Source: JALZVT01 sp039029135 (lineage in GTDB: Bacteria > Pseudomonadota > Gammaproteobacteria > Pseudomonadales > Azotimanducaceae). From it: a DNA stretch of 64,000 nt. Shown one piece after another: positions 44,983 to 53,443 of this stretch. Under the pieces are notes generated by a model. It was not told the origin of the DNA. It searched no databases and saw only the letters and a program-made list of their open reading frames with translations. The DNA lies in contig JBCCGT010000003.1 in assembly GCA_039029135.1 (NCBI GenBank), positions 62,001-126,000 of the forward strand, given 5' to 3'. Both the position numbers and the translations under genes were made by a program. Positions within the stretch are counted from its first letter, which is position 1, and each line of letters begins with the position of its first letter.

Positions 44983-45831
44983 ATGCGCCAGCAGCAATCC
45001 ACTCGTGACGGTCCAAAAGCCTACGTAGGCGTGTCGATCAGCCCCAATACCCTCGACCATTCCGCGACAGCGGAAGCGACCGCGAACGCGGTCGCAGCCT
45101 GCGCTGCGCGCAGGCGAGTAAACGGCTTCACTCTCTTAGAACTCTTAGTCGCCATTGCGGTCTTCGCCGTGCTCGGCCTCATGTCCAGTCAGCTGCTCGG
45201 CAACATCATTCGCCAGCACGACATCATTGAGGAACGCGGCCAACGCCTGCAGGACCTGCAGCGCGCCATGGGTATTCTGGAGCGCGACATTGCCCAGATC
45301 ACCGAACGCGGCATCCGCGACGCCTACGGCGAACCGCTGCCCTCGATCTTCGCCGGCCAGGAGATGCCGCTGGAATTCACGCGCGTCGGCTGGCGCAACC
45401 CGCTCGGCCACCAGCGCTCCGAACTGCAGCGGGTCGCCTACGCCGTCGTCGATCAGAAGCTGTACCGCTACTACTGGTCGGTGCTCGATCGCAGTCCGGA
45501 TACAGAGCCGCTGGAGCAGTTGTTGTTGGAGGACGTGCTGTCCGTCGAATTCGCGCCCCTAGACGGCAACGCGGACCCCTGGCCGCAGCCGGACGGCGAT
45601 CCGACAGATCCCAACCTGCGGCTGGTCGCCATCAACGTGCGTTTCGAGGTCGAACCCTACGGCGAGATCAATCGCCTCTTTGAAGTGCCGCAGATCGACG
45701 CCCTGCGCTTTCGTGGCACCGCCGGCGGTTCCGGCGGCGACGACCATGACGACGACGACGATGATGATGACGACCAAGACGATGGCTTCGACGACGACTT
45801 CGGCGACGACGAAGACGAGGGTGGTCTCTGA
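44983..45831 (+). CDS. gspJ: Type II secretion minor pseudopilin GspJ with unusual leader and acidic tail
   Basis: A 282-residue prepilin. The methylation motif NGFTLLELLVAIAVFAVLGL is normal, and the core (LQRAMGILERDIAQITERGIRD, FTRVGWRNPLGHQRSELQRVAY) matches GspJ. Two features are unusual. The leader is about 48 residues instead of 6-12, and most of it is encoded by a copy of the triple-hairpin repeat (45034-45115). The C-terminus is an almost pure Asp/Glu tail of about 35 residues (GGDDHDDDDDDDDDQDD onward). GTG 45031 is an alternative start that would still include the repeat. Function in capping the pseudopilus tip with GspI, GspK and GspH is known for the family. Confidence 0.9.
   Translation: MRQQQSTRDGPKAYVGVSISPNTLDHSATAEATANAVAACAARRRVNGFTLLELLVAIAVFAVLGLMSSQLLGNIIRQHDIIEERGQRLQDLQRAMGILERDIAQITERGIRDAYGEPLPSIFAGQEMPLEFTRVGWRNPLGHQRSELQRVAYAVVDQKLYRYYWSVLDRSPDTEPLEQLLLEDVLSVEFAPLDGNADPWPQPDGDPTDPNLRLVAINVRFEVEPYGEINRLFEVPQIDALRFRGTAGGSGGDDHDDDDDDDDDQDDGFDDDFGDDEDEGGL
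45034..45115 (-). repeat. Triple-hairpin dispersed repeat, copy B, inside gspJ
   Basis: Inverted relative to copy A. Stems are GCCTGCG-CTGCG-CGCAGGC (45097-45115), GCGACCGC/GCGGTCGC (45076-45095) and TTCCGC-GACA-GCGGAA (45060-45075). The three-stem core is 56 bp in both copies. About 26 bp beyond the third stem also match copy A at roughly two of three positions. It encodes the extended prepilin leader of GspJ in frame. Confidence 0.75.
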
Positions 45832-46835
45832 TGGGCGGCGCCAGGATCCACCGACAGGCCTTCGCGCGGCGCCAGCGCGGCGTCGCGGTGCTCACGGTGC
45901 TGCTGATCGTCGCCATTGGCAGCGCGCTGGCGTTTTCGCTCGCGACCCAGCAGACGATGGTCGTCGCCCAGTCGCGCCAAACCCTGGTCGGCGGCGAGCT
46001 GCGCAATCTGCTGCTCGGCGGCGAGGTGCTGGCGCGCCAGGTGCTCTATCAGGATTGGGAAGAGGACAAGGAAGAAGGGGTGATGAAGGACACCCTGCTG
46101 GAGACCTGGGCCCGGGTCGCGCCCCCGTTCGAGATTCCGGGCGGCTACATCGAGATCCAGGCCCGCGATCTGCACAGCTGCTTTAACCTGAACTCAATCA
46201 GCGCGGACTCGCGCCCGGACGACGAATCGATCAAGCGTATCCAGCGGCTGCTCACCCGCGCCGAGCTCGATCCGCAGCTCGCCGATCGCTGGCGAGACTG
46301 GGTGGACACCGACGAGGAAGTCTACAAATTCGGCGCGGAAGACAGCGAGTATCTCGCCCGCGAGATTGCCTTTCGCACGCCCAACCAGGCGGCGGCGCAC
46401 GTCTCCGAATTCCGCCTTATTGCCGACGAGATGACAATCGAGCAGTATGCCGCGCTGCGCGAGGCGGCCTGCGTGCCGCCCGACGGCGGCGCACAGATCA
46501 ATGTGAACACGGTGGGTGTAGGGACGCTCGAGATTCTGCAGGAGAATTTCGGCCCCACCGAGGCGGCGGCGGTGGTCGAGGGCGAGCGCGATTACGACGA
46601 TACCGCGGCGTTTCTGAGCGATAACTCGCAGTTGCGGCCGAGCCAGCCGTTGTTCACAGTGACCAGCCAGTTCTTCGAGGTCAGCATACGTGCCGAGCTC
46701 GATGGCGAGACCGCGGAGATGGTGTCGATCCTGTTTCGTGAACCAGCAGATGGCAGCATCAGCGTACTTGGCCGAGACTACTCACGAAGGTTCGTCTCGC
46801 GCCTGCAGGTCGAGATCGAGGAAGAGGACGCCTAA
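45831..46835 (+). CDS. gspK: Type II secretion minor pseudopilin GspK
   Basis: A 334-residue large minor pseudopilin. The leader ends RRQRG and is followed by VAVLTVLLIVAIGSALAFSLA, lacking the usual Phe and Glu+5, as is normal for GspK. The body has DLHSCFNLNSIS and an inserted alpha domain (DPQLADRWRDWVDTDEEVYKFGAED), then INVNTVGVGTLEIL. It starts at the ATG overlapping the gspJ stop (TGATG). Confidence 0.93.
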   Translation: MGGARIHRQAFARRQRGVAVLTVLLIVAIGSALAFSLATQQTMVVAQSRQTLVGGELRNLLLGGEVLARQVLYQDWEEDKEEGVMKDTLLETWARVAPPFEIPGGYIEIQARDLHSCFNLNSISADSRPDDESIKRIQRLLTRAELDPQLADRWRDWVDTDEEVYKFGAEDSEYLAREIAFRTPNQAAAHVSEFRLIADEMTIEQYAALREAACVPPDGGAQINVNTVGVGTLEILQENFGPTEAAAVVEGERDYDDTAAFLSDNSQLRPSQPLFTVTSQFFEVSIRAELDGETAEMVSILFREPADGSISVLGRDYSRRFVSRLQVEIEEEDA

Positions 46836-48101
46836 TTGACCACACTGTTCATCCGCGTTGCCGGACCCGCGATCACGCTCGATGAGGCGGGGCAGCTCGA
46901 GGCCGAATGGCTGATCGGCGAGCCCGATGGCGGCGTACGTGCCGAGGGCCGCACGGACCTGCGTGGTCTGTCGGAACTGGTCGATCCAGATTCCGAGTGG
47001 ATCAAGAACCGCGCCAACGTGGTGCTCCTGGTGCCGACCGACCTGGTGTTGAACGTCAACTGCGATGTGCCCGGGCGCAATGCGGCGCAGGTGCGCCGGG
47101 CGCTTCCGTTCGTGGTCGAGGAGTTCGTCGCGACCGACATCGAGTCGATGCACGTCGCGGCGGGTGAGTTTCGTCGCGGCGAGCCGATTCGCGCCTCCGT
47201 CATCGAACGCAAGATGCTTGAGGATTGGCTCCGCCTGCTCGAGCAGGCCGGCATTCGCCCAGGCTACGCCATGGTCGATGCGGATCTGCTGGGCGCGCGG
47301 GCCGGTGAAGGCAGTTTCCTGTTCGACGGCAACCAGCTGCTCGTCCGAACGAGCGAGACCACGGCCAGCCTCGACCCCGAAAACCTCGAATTCGTCATCG
47401 GCAGCATCGTCGAGCAGTGCGGCGATGAGCCACAGTTAGAGATCATCAACGGTACGCTCGATCCGCTGCTCGTCGCCCAGCTACCGCCCGAGACGACGGT
47501 CGACGTGACCGAGCTGGAAGCGGGCGAGACGGTGCTTGGTTTTCTCGCGCAGCGCTGGCTGCGCAAGGGGCCGTCGACTGACATGGTCAACCTGCTGCAG
47601 GGCGACTATGCCGTCAGCCTGGATCGCGGCAGCAGCGGCGGCGGCTGGCGCAGCGTCGCTACCCTCGCCGCGGCATGGTTCGGTATCGCGCTGCTCGCTC
47701 TGGGTGCCAAGGGCATCTACGCGAACATGCAGGCAGAGAAGCTAAACGACCAGACGGCGAGCCTCTACAAGGACATCTATCCTGCCGCGCGCCGCGTCCC
47801 GCCGAACCCCCAGCGCCAGATGACGCTTTACATGGGCGGTACGGCCGAAGAAACCGCCGACTTCATTCCGCTCTTGGCGCGCCTGTCGTCGCATATGGAC
47901 GCCGGCGTGAAGCTGCGCAGCGTCAACTATCAGGGCACGCGCAAGGAGCTGTCCTGCGAGCTGATCCTGTCCGGCTTCGACGCGCTCGAAGGCCTGAAAG
48001 ATAAGCTCGACGGCGAAGGGCTAGGCGTCGATATCTCCTCCGCCGATCAGCAAGCCGACGGCGTCCATGCGCGACTGCGAATAAGGTCTCCCGGTGCTTG
48101 A
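46836..48101 (+). CDS. gspL: Type II secretion protein GspL
   Basis: A 421-residue bitopic protein that links the GspE ATPase to the platform. The cytoplasmic actin-like domain contains PGRNAAQVRRALPFVVEEFVATDIESMHVA, a GspL hallmark. One transmembrane helix follows near residue 270 (SVATLAAAWFGIALLALGA), then a periplasmic ferredoxin-like domain. The start is TTG 46836, directly after the gspK stop, with GAGGACG upstream. Its 3' end overlaps gspM by eight bases. Confidence 0.92.
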   Translation: MTTLFIRVAGPAITLDEAGQLEAEWLIGEPDGGVRAEGRTDLRGLSELVDPDSEWIKNRANVVLLVPTDLVLNVNCDVPGRNAAQVRRALPFVVEEFVATDIESMHVAAGEFRRGEPIRASVIERKMLEDWLRLLEQAGIRPGYAMVDADLLGARAGEGSFLFDGNQLLVRTSETTASLDPENLEFVIGSIVEQCGDEPQLEIINGTLDPLLVAQLPPETTVDVTELEAGETVLGFLAQRWLRKGPSTDMVNLLQGDYAVSLDRGSSGGGWRSVATLAAAWFGIALLALGAKGIYANMQAEKLNDQTASLYKDIYPAARRVPPNPQRQMTLYMGGTAEETADFIPLLARLSSHMDAGVKLRSVNYQGTRKELSCELILSGFDALEGLKDKLDGEGLGVDISSADQQADGVHARLRIRSPGA

Positions 48102-48600
48102 ACGACTGAAGAACGAATGGTTCGCGAGTTCGATCTATCGCAACTACGCGGTCCGCGATGCCGGCGAGAAGCGCATCATCCTTGCCGTGGCGCTGCTGGT
48201 GCTGGGGGTCGCGGTCTGGTCAGCCGTCTGGCAGCCGATCAGCGGCTGGTCGCAGAGCGCCCAGAGCAAGCACGAACGCCAGCTCGCGCTGCTGGACTGG
48301 ATGAAGCAGAACGAAGCGGACGCACGCCGTATCGGCATGCCCGACGGCGCCGCGCAGGCGGGCGAGGGCGGCCTACTCACGGTGGTCTCGCGAACGGTTG
48401 AACAGGCGGGCCTGAAGCTGTCGCGCATTCAGCCAGAACGCGACGGCGTCAGCGTTGTGCTGCAGAAACAGGCCTTCAACGACGTGCTGCGCTGGTTGGA
48501 TACCCTCGAAGAACGCGAGGGCATTCTCGTGGTGCAGGCGTCGGTGGATGCCGACGCTCTGTCCGGCCGGGTCAACGCGAGATTCAGCCTCAGGCGCTAA
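48094..48600 (+). CDS. gspM: Type II secretion protein GspM
   Basis: A 168-residue partner of GspL. A short cytoplasmic N-terminus is followed by one transmembrane helix (IILAVALLVLGVAVWSAVWQPI) and a periplasmic domain with GLLTVVSRTVEQAGLKLSRIQPE and LRWLDTLEEREGILV. The start is GTG 48094 within the end of gspL. It is the last recognisable secretion gene; no gspN follows. Confidence 0.9.
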   Translation: MLERLKNEWFASSIYRNYAVRDAGEKRIILAVALLVLGVAVWSAVWQPISGWSQSAQSKHERQLALLDWMKQNEADARRIGMPDGAAQAGEGGLLTVVSRTVEQAGLKLSRIQPERDGVSVVLQKQAFNDVLRWLDTLEEREGILVVQASVDADALSGRVNARFSLRR

Positions 48601-48883
48601 GCGCCAGGTCCCGACTACCCGAAAAACTGGGTTATCCAAAAACGGGCAATCCTGCTGACGCAGTTCGACCCTATTGTGCCGATCGCGTCACTTTGCCCGC
48701 CGACCTGTGACCTGGTTCCCACTGTCTACACCAAGTCGATCAACGTTTAGCTGCCAACGTGCGCATAAGCTGCTCTTGCGTTGCCGCACAGCTCAGGTGA
48801 ATAGCGAGCCGGAGAGCGCGGGTGGAGAGACCCGGTCTGCGACGCATCAAACGGGGTATGAACGACAGTGGGAGCCTTACGCG

Positions 48884-49525
48884 ATGGGTGTCCAGAACTC
48901 GCGCGATCTGCTGGCCGCGGTGCACGGCCAAGCCATAGAAGACCTGCTAGAACTTGTGAGCGGGTTCTACAGCAACATAGAAGATGGCCTGTTCGAGCTG
49001 GCGCATAGGTCGGGCGAAAGCGCCCAGCAGGAGCGCGCCTTCAACTTGATGCGCGAACTGCGATTTCGTCGCACGGTGCTGATCAACAATTTCACCGGCG
49101 CTCTCGCGAGCTGTGACAAGTATTGGTGGAGCGAAAACGGCTGGCAGCTCGACGAAAGCGAGCTGGAGCCCTCGGTCAGCGCGTCTATCGCCGTGCTCTG
49201 CGATAAAGCCAACAATCATTTCGGTCCCGTTCTACGCCTGATTCGCGAGCGCCGCGATGGCGCGCTGAGCCTGGACAGCCCCGGCGAACTCCTGCCGATC
49301 AGCCCTCGAGCGATCTGCATCGGCTTCGTGCAATCCTGTCGCGCCCTGAAGATGGATCAGCCGTCGCTGGACCTTGTCCTGAACCTGTTCGGACGCTTCG
49401 TGCTCGATCGTCTCGGCGGCCTGTACGCGCGCTGTAACGAGACCCTTAAGCGTTCGGGCTGGGTGTCGCGCGCAGAGTTCGAGGCAGAGGCGGCGGCGCT
49501 CGGTCTGGCGACGGTGCCTGCCTAG
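48884..49525 (+). CDS. Truncated DUF1631-like protein
   Basis: A protein of about 213 residues matching only the N-terminal part of DUF1631 proteins, which are normally 700 residues or more. Recognisable stretches are SNIEDGLFELAHRSGESAQQERAFNLMRELRFRR, LDESELEPSVSASIAVLCDKANNHF and SPRAICIGFVQSCRALKMDQPSLDLVLNLFGRFVLDRLGGLYARCNETLKRSG. The C-terminal regions of the family are missing and are not found in other frames downstream. The start is uncertain: ATG 48884 follows GGGAG, and GTG 48797 is possible. The 283 bases after gspM hold nothing else recognised. Function is unknown. It converges with the next gene and shares the CTAG of the two stops. Confidence 0.7.
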   Translation: MGVQNSRDLLAAVHGQAIEDLLELVSGFYSNIEDGLFELAHRSGESAQQERAFNLMRELRFRRTVLINNFTGALASCDKYWWSENGWQLDESELEPSVSASIAVLCDKANNHFGPVLRLIRERRDGALSLDSPGELLPISPRAICIGFVQSCRALKMDQPSLDLVLNLFGRFVLDRLGGLYARCNETLKRSGWVSRAEFEAEAAALGLATVPA

Positions 49526-50013
49526 CGCGACGTCGGCTTGGCGGCGTTCCCGGCATCCGGCGATTCGCCGATACGCAGCGGCGCGTCTTTCGACATCCCC
49601 TCTACTTCGTCCGCGACCTCGTCCACCAGTTCGTTGAGTTTGCCCACGATCGGGTTCGCTACCGCGCTAGCGACGAGCCGATCGGCGACCGGGGCGACGA
49701 ATTGATCGGAGGTTCCCGCGGTCTCGGCGTCGTGCTGACCAAACAGGTTGATGAAGCGCTCGCTGTCGCGACCAAGAGACAGCAACTGATCGAATGCCGC
49801 GGATGGACGGTCGCCACCGAAGAACAGCCCATACAGTCCGCAGGCGAGCGACACGGGTACCAGGGTGAGATCGCGCAGCCCGTCGGCGATAAGCTTGACC
49901 TGAAACAGCAGCAGCCGCAGGACGAGGCGCACGCGGCCCTCCGTACGCGCCTCGGTCGGTGTGTTCACCGGCACCGATTCGCCGGATGCGGGACTGGGAT
50001 CTTCTTCGTGCAT
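49522..50013 (-). CDS. Conserved hypothetical protein with amphipathic N-terminal half
   Basis: A protein of about 163 residues, starting at ATG 50013 or at TTG 50049. After an acidic/Pro-rich start there is a segment RLVLRLLLFQVKLIADGLRDLTLVPVSLACGLYGLFFGG. Its two hydrophobic stretches suggest membrane association. Then come RPSAAFDQLLSLGRDSERFINLFGQHD and VANPIVGKLNELVDEVADEVEG. I cannot assign a family. It lies 109 bases after the start region of the sugar-transferase operon's last gene and is transcribed in the same direction, so it may be the operon's distal member. Confidence 0.6.
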   Translation of the reverse strand: MHEEDPSPASGESVPVNTPTEARTEGRVRLVLRLLLFQVKLIADGLRDLTLVPVSLACGLYGLFFGGDRPSAAFDQLLSLGRDSERFINLFGQHDAETAGTSDQFVAPVADRLVASAVANPIVGKLNELVDEVADEVEGMSKDAPLRIGESPDAGNAAKPTSR

Positions 50014-50121
50014 GAGCGAAGAATCCTTCGCCCCAGTGCGATGCGTCAAGTGCGAGACTTCGAGAGCCGGGAATGAGAGCGAACCGGTATGAGCGGCGCG
50101 CGCGGGCGCCGCGTCGGCGAT

Positions 50122-51792
50122 TTAGCGGGCGCCATCGCCGATCAGCACCACCTCGACGGTCTGCAGCAGAATGATCATGTCCAGCAGGATGCTGTGGTTC
50201 TTCAGGTAGTACAGGTCGTACTGCAGCTTTTCCTTGGAGTCGTCTACCGACGCGCCGTAGGGATAGCACAGCTGAGCCCAGCCGGTGATGCCGGGCTTCA
50301 CGCGATGGCGGTGATCGTAGTAGGTGATGCTCTCGCTGAGGTCCGTCACGAACTCGGGGCGCTCTGGCCGCGGACCAACAAAGCTCATGTCGCCGCGCAG
50401 CACGTTGAACAGCTGCGGCAGCTCATCGATGCGCGTCTTGCGGATGATCGCGCCCACGCGCGTGATCCGGGGGTCATCCTTTTCTGCCCATACGGCGCCC
50501 TGTGCCGCCTCGGCGTCGGTCACCATGCTGCGGAACTTCAGCACGTTGAACGGTTTGCCGTTCAGGCCGACGCGCGTCTGGCGATACAGGATCGGTCGGC
50601 CGGTATCGATCAGGTTGGCGATCGCGGTCAGCAGCATGATCGGCCACACCAGTGCCAGCAGGGCAAGGCTCGCGAGCACGTCGAACGCGCGCTTCGTGCC
50701 GCTGCGCCAGCTGTTGGTGATGAATCCGTCAGAGAACACCATCCAGGACGGGTGCACCAGATCGACGTCCAGCTTGCCGGCCTCGCGTTCCACAAACGAC
50801 TGAATGTCGCAGACATCGATGCCGGAGAGTCGACAGTCGAGCAGGTCGTCCAGCGGCAGGCCGCCTGAGGCCTCGCGGTTGCGCCGGCGTTCGTCCATGG
50901 CGACGACGATTTCGTGAATCTGGTTGGCGCGACAGAAGTCGGCGACGGAGCCGTCGACCTGAATGACGTTGGCGCCGGTCTGGCTGATGAGGTCTTCGCC
51001 CTCACCCAAACGCGCGAAGCCGAACAGTCGGAACGCGCGCCGGTCGGAACGGCGCCGCATGCGGGTCGCGATCTTCATCGCGCGGTGGCCGCAGCCGAGC
51101 ACAAGAACGGTGCGCTTTAGCGCGTCTTCGCTCAAGAACTTGCCGCTGCCCCAGCGCAGCACCGCAATCAGCGCGAAGCCGAGGCCAATGGAGATCATCA
51201 GCACGCCGCGGCCCATGGCGAGCGACGGCACGAAATACGACAGCACGGCGCTCAGCATGCTGCCGAGCAGGAACATCGCGACGGCCGTGCGCAGCATCAT
51301 CCCCGTGTAGCCTTCGCGGATACGCGACTCGTAGACGCCCATGGCCACCATGGTGACGACCTGCACGCTCGCGAACAGGGCGGCCGCCCAGAAATAGTCG
51401 ACGAACGGCGGCAGATAGCCGTTGCGAAAGAAGAATCCCAGAAACGCGCAGCCGAATAGCACGACCAGCTCGGACGCCGCCATCATGAGATAGGGCGTGT
51501 GCAGATAGTGTCTGAAGATGCGAATGTGAGGCACGGTAAACGGTCGTGAGGCTTGCACTTGCACGTTAGGCAATGCCTTGCCCGTTCTCAACTCTGAAGT
51601 GTCCTGGCGAGACGGTTGTCGCAATTGAGGTGGGCAGGGCGCACTGCCGCCCCCCTGGGGAGCGGCGGATGCCGGACCGCGAGCGCCCGATCGAGCGGGC
51701 GGCGCGGCGTCCAGTGCGGGCAGATTCTGATGCGACGATGCGTCCTTGGCGTCGGGCTGGTCGTGATTGTGCCTCCCTGGCCGACCGTTCAT
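50122..51792 (-). CDS. XrtA/PEP-CTERM system exopolysaccharide priming sugar transferase
   Basis: A 556-residue polyprenyl-phosphate sugar-1-phosphate transferase of the type found in exosortase A loci. After a Pro-rich N-terminus of about 90 residues comes IRIFRHYLHTPYLMMAASELVVLF, the usual family start, with four to five membrane helices. A Rossmann-like CoA-binding-type domain (VLVLGCGHRAMKIATRM) follows. The C-terminal catalytic domain has KRAFDVLASLALL, RQTRVGLNGKPFNVLKFRSM, KTRIDELPQLFNVLRGDMSFVGPRPERPEFV and PGITGWAQL. It links the first sugar phosphate to undecaprenyl phosphate at the inner membrane. ATG 51792 is four bases after the preceding stop (coupled translation); a GTG at 51534 would match the family length better. 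Confidence 0.92.
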   Translation of the reverse strand: MNGRPGRHNHDQPDAKDASSHQNLPALDAAPPARSGARGPASAAPQGGGSAPCPPQLRQPSRQDTSELRTGKALPNVQVQASRPFTVPHIRIFRHYLHTPYLMMAASELVVLFGCAFLGFFFRNGYLPPFVDYFWAAALFASVQVVTMVAMGVYESRIREGYTGMMLRTAVAMFLLGSMLSAVLSYFVPSLAMGRGVLMISIGLGFALIAVLRWGSGKFLSEDALKRTVLVLGCGHRAMKIATRMRRRSDRRAFRLFGFARLGEGEDLISQTGANVIQVDGSVADFCRANQIHEIVVAMDERRRNREASGGLPLDDLLDCRLSGIDVCDIQSFVEREAGKLDVDLVHPSWMVFSDGFITNSWRSGTKRAFDVLASLALLALVWPIMLLTAIANLIDTGRPILYRQTRVGLNGKPFNVLKFRSMVTDAEAAQGAVWAEKDDPRITRVGAIIRKTRIDELPQLFNVLRGDMSFVGPRPERPEFVTDLSESITYYDHRHRVKPGITGWAQLCYPYGASVDDSKEKLQYDLYYLKNHSILLDMIILLQTVEVVLIGDGAR

Positions 51793-51796
51793 TGAC

Positions 51797-53443
51797 TTAG
51801 TCCACGCTGAGTCCGCGAACCTGCGCCGGCGCCAGCGTGTCAGCGGCGCCGGGCGGCGGATCGTCAGGGGGCGGGTCGGCCGGTGGCTCGGCGTTCCCGG
51901 CCCAGCCGATGGCTACGACCCAGTCAGACTCGTACGGCAGCGTCAGGCTCGTCGTGTCGGCGCTCAGCGTGCCCAGATTCACCTCGGCGTACGCGCGTTT
52001 GGTGTCGACCGCGATCGCCTCGAGCGAACCGGCGTGCCCGGCGAGGTTCAACGCCAGCGACCGGGTGTCCTCCTGGTACAGCGTTCGCGCGGCGTTGTTG
52101 GCGCGCCGCACACAGTAGGTGGCGCCGGCGTCGCAGGCGATCATGTCGCGGTCAAAGCGGCGCTCGAAGTAAAGTGCGTAGGTCAACAGCCCGGCGACGT
52201 TGGGAAACGACAGCGAGGGCCGGAAGGCCTCGTTGATGCCGTCGTCTTCGGTGACGTTGTCGGTCGTCAGATTGCCCCAGATGTTGGCAATGCCGCCCGC
52301 GATTGCGCTGTGCCAGAGACCGCGCCGCACTTCCTCCAGCGAGTAGTCCTTCGCCTTGTTGCCCACCCCCCGGAAGCGAAACCGATCCTCGGAAAACGCG
52401 GGCTTGGCGGGTCGCTGGGCGATGCTCTGCCGGTAGACCTCGATCGTCGGCCGATGGGTTTCGTAGCTTGCGTAGTCCATCGCCTCCGACGGCTGAAAGA
52501 AGGTGTTGGTCGTGCCCCGAGCGCCGAGCAGGTGGCGCCAACCCATGAGCGATTGCAGGTTGTTGCGCCAGAAGGTGAGCTCGCCGCCGTTCACCCACTC
52601 GAACAGATCGTAGCCGTAGCCCATGGTCCAGCCGGGCAGGGGACCGAGGCGGGCAGCGATATAGCGCTGCAGGCGCAAATCCGCCGGTCCGTTGATGCCG
52701 CTCTCGACCCGCAACGCGGTCTGGTTCTGTTGTCTGCCGCTGTCGCCCCACGCCCAGATGTGCATGACCGCACCCTTCGCGTAGCCGCGCCGCAGCATCG
52801 CCTCCAGCGCGTCAAAGGTGCGCGGGTCCGGGTCCGAACCGGTCACGATCTCATCGCAGCGAGGCTTCGTGATCTCGAACCAGCGGCAGTAGACGGGTAT
52901 GTGGAAACCGGTAAAGCCGTGGCCGGTCGTGAAGCGGTCGATCTCGGCGTCGATGAGCACATCGTTGGTGCCAAAGTACTGCGGTCCCGCGTACATCAAG
53001 TACTGAGGCACGAATACCTCACCAGTCGCGCCGTGGATCCAGTTGCGGCCGCTGAAGCTAACGAAGCCGTTGCGCTGGGCGGTCTGGGTGACGCTGACGC
53101 TGCCGGTCCAACCGTTGAGATCAGAGTCCGCCGAGCTGGTCGCCAGCGTCCAGCTACCGAGGCGGGTGGCGGTGAAGCGAAACTTCCACTGGTTGCCGCC
53201 GGCGTAAAACATCGGCGTGGTGCGCGTCTCGCCGCTGGCGGCATGCGTGAATGTGGCGGAGGCGACGAGATCGAATGGGTTGCCGCCGAAGCTGGGATTC
53301 GCCAGCGTCCACTCGCCGTAGCTGCCCCACTGCTGCAGCGTGCGGTCGCTGCCGTCGATGAAGGCCGTCGCCAGGGGGCTTGTGCAGAGGGCGAGGACGA
53401 AGATCAGCCGCTGCGCGCGCTGGTTGCGTGTGTGCGTGTTCAT
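51797..53443 (-). CDS. Secreted DUF5060-domain glycoside-hydrolase-like protein
   Basis: A 548-residue protein with a signal peptide (LIFVLALCTSPLATAF). An N-terminal beta-sandwich of the DUF5060 kind follows (WGSYGEWTLANPSFGGNPFDLVASATFTH...NQWKFRFTATRLGSWTL). Then comes a TIM-barrel-like region (FTGFHIPVYCRWFEI, MHIWAWGDS, MGYGYDLFEWVNGGELTFWRNNLQSLMGWRHLLG). Relatives are associated with polysaccharide processing, so a role in trimming the exopolysaccharide made by the neighbours is plausible. The end DTLAPAQVRGLSVD looks like the first strand of a fibronectin type III domain cut off by the stop. It overlaps the upstream gene by four bases (ATGA). Catalytic residues were not identified with confidence. 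Confidence 0.78.
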   Translation of the reverse strand: MNTHTRNQRAQRLIFVLALCTSPLATAFIDGSDRTLQQWGSYGEWTLANPSFGGNPFDLVASATFTHAASGETRTTPMFYAGGNQWKFRFTATRLGSWTLATSSADSDLNGWTGSVSVTQTAQRNGFVSFSGRNWIHGATGEVFVPQYLMYAGPQYFGTNDVLIDAEIDRFTTGHGFTGFHIPVYCRWFEITKPRCDEIVTGSDPDPRTFDALEAMLRRGYAKGAVMHIWAWGDSGRQQNQTALRVESGINGPADLRLQRYIAARLGPLPGWTMGYGYDLFEWVNGGELTFWRNNLQSLMGWRHLLGARGTTNTFFQPSEAMDYASYETHRPTIEVYRQSIAQRPAKPAFSEDRFRFRGVGNKAKDYSLEEVRRGLWHSAIAGGIANIWGNLTTDNVTEDDGINEAFRPSLSFPNVAGLLTYALYFERRFDRDMIACDAGATYCVRRANNAARTLYQEDTRSLALNLAGHAGSLEAIAVDTKRAYAEVNLGTLSADTTSLTLPYESDWVVAIGWAGNAEPPADPPPDDPPPGAADTLAPAQVRGLSVD

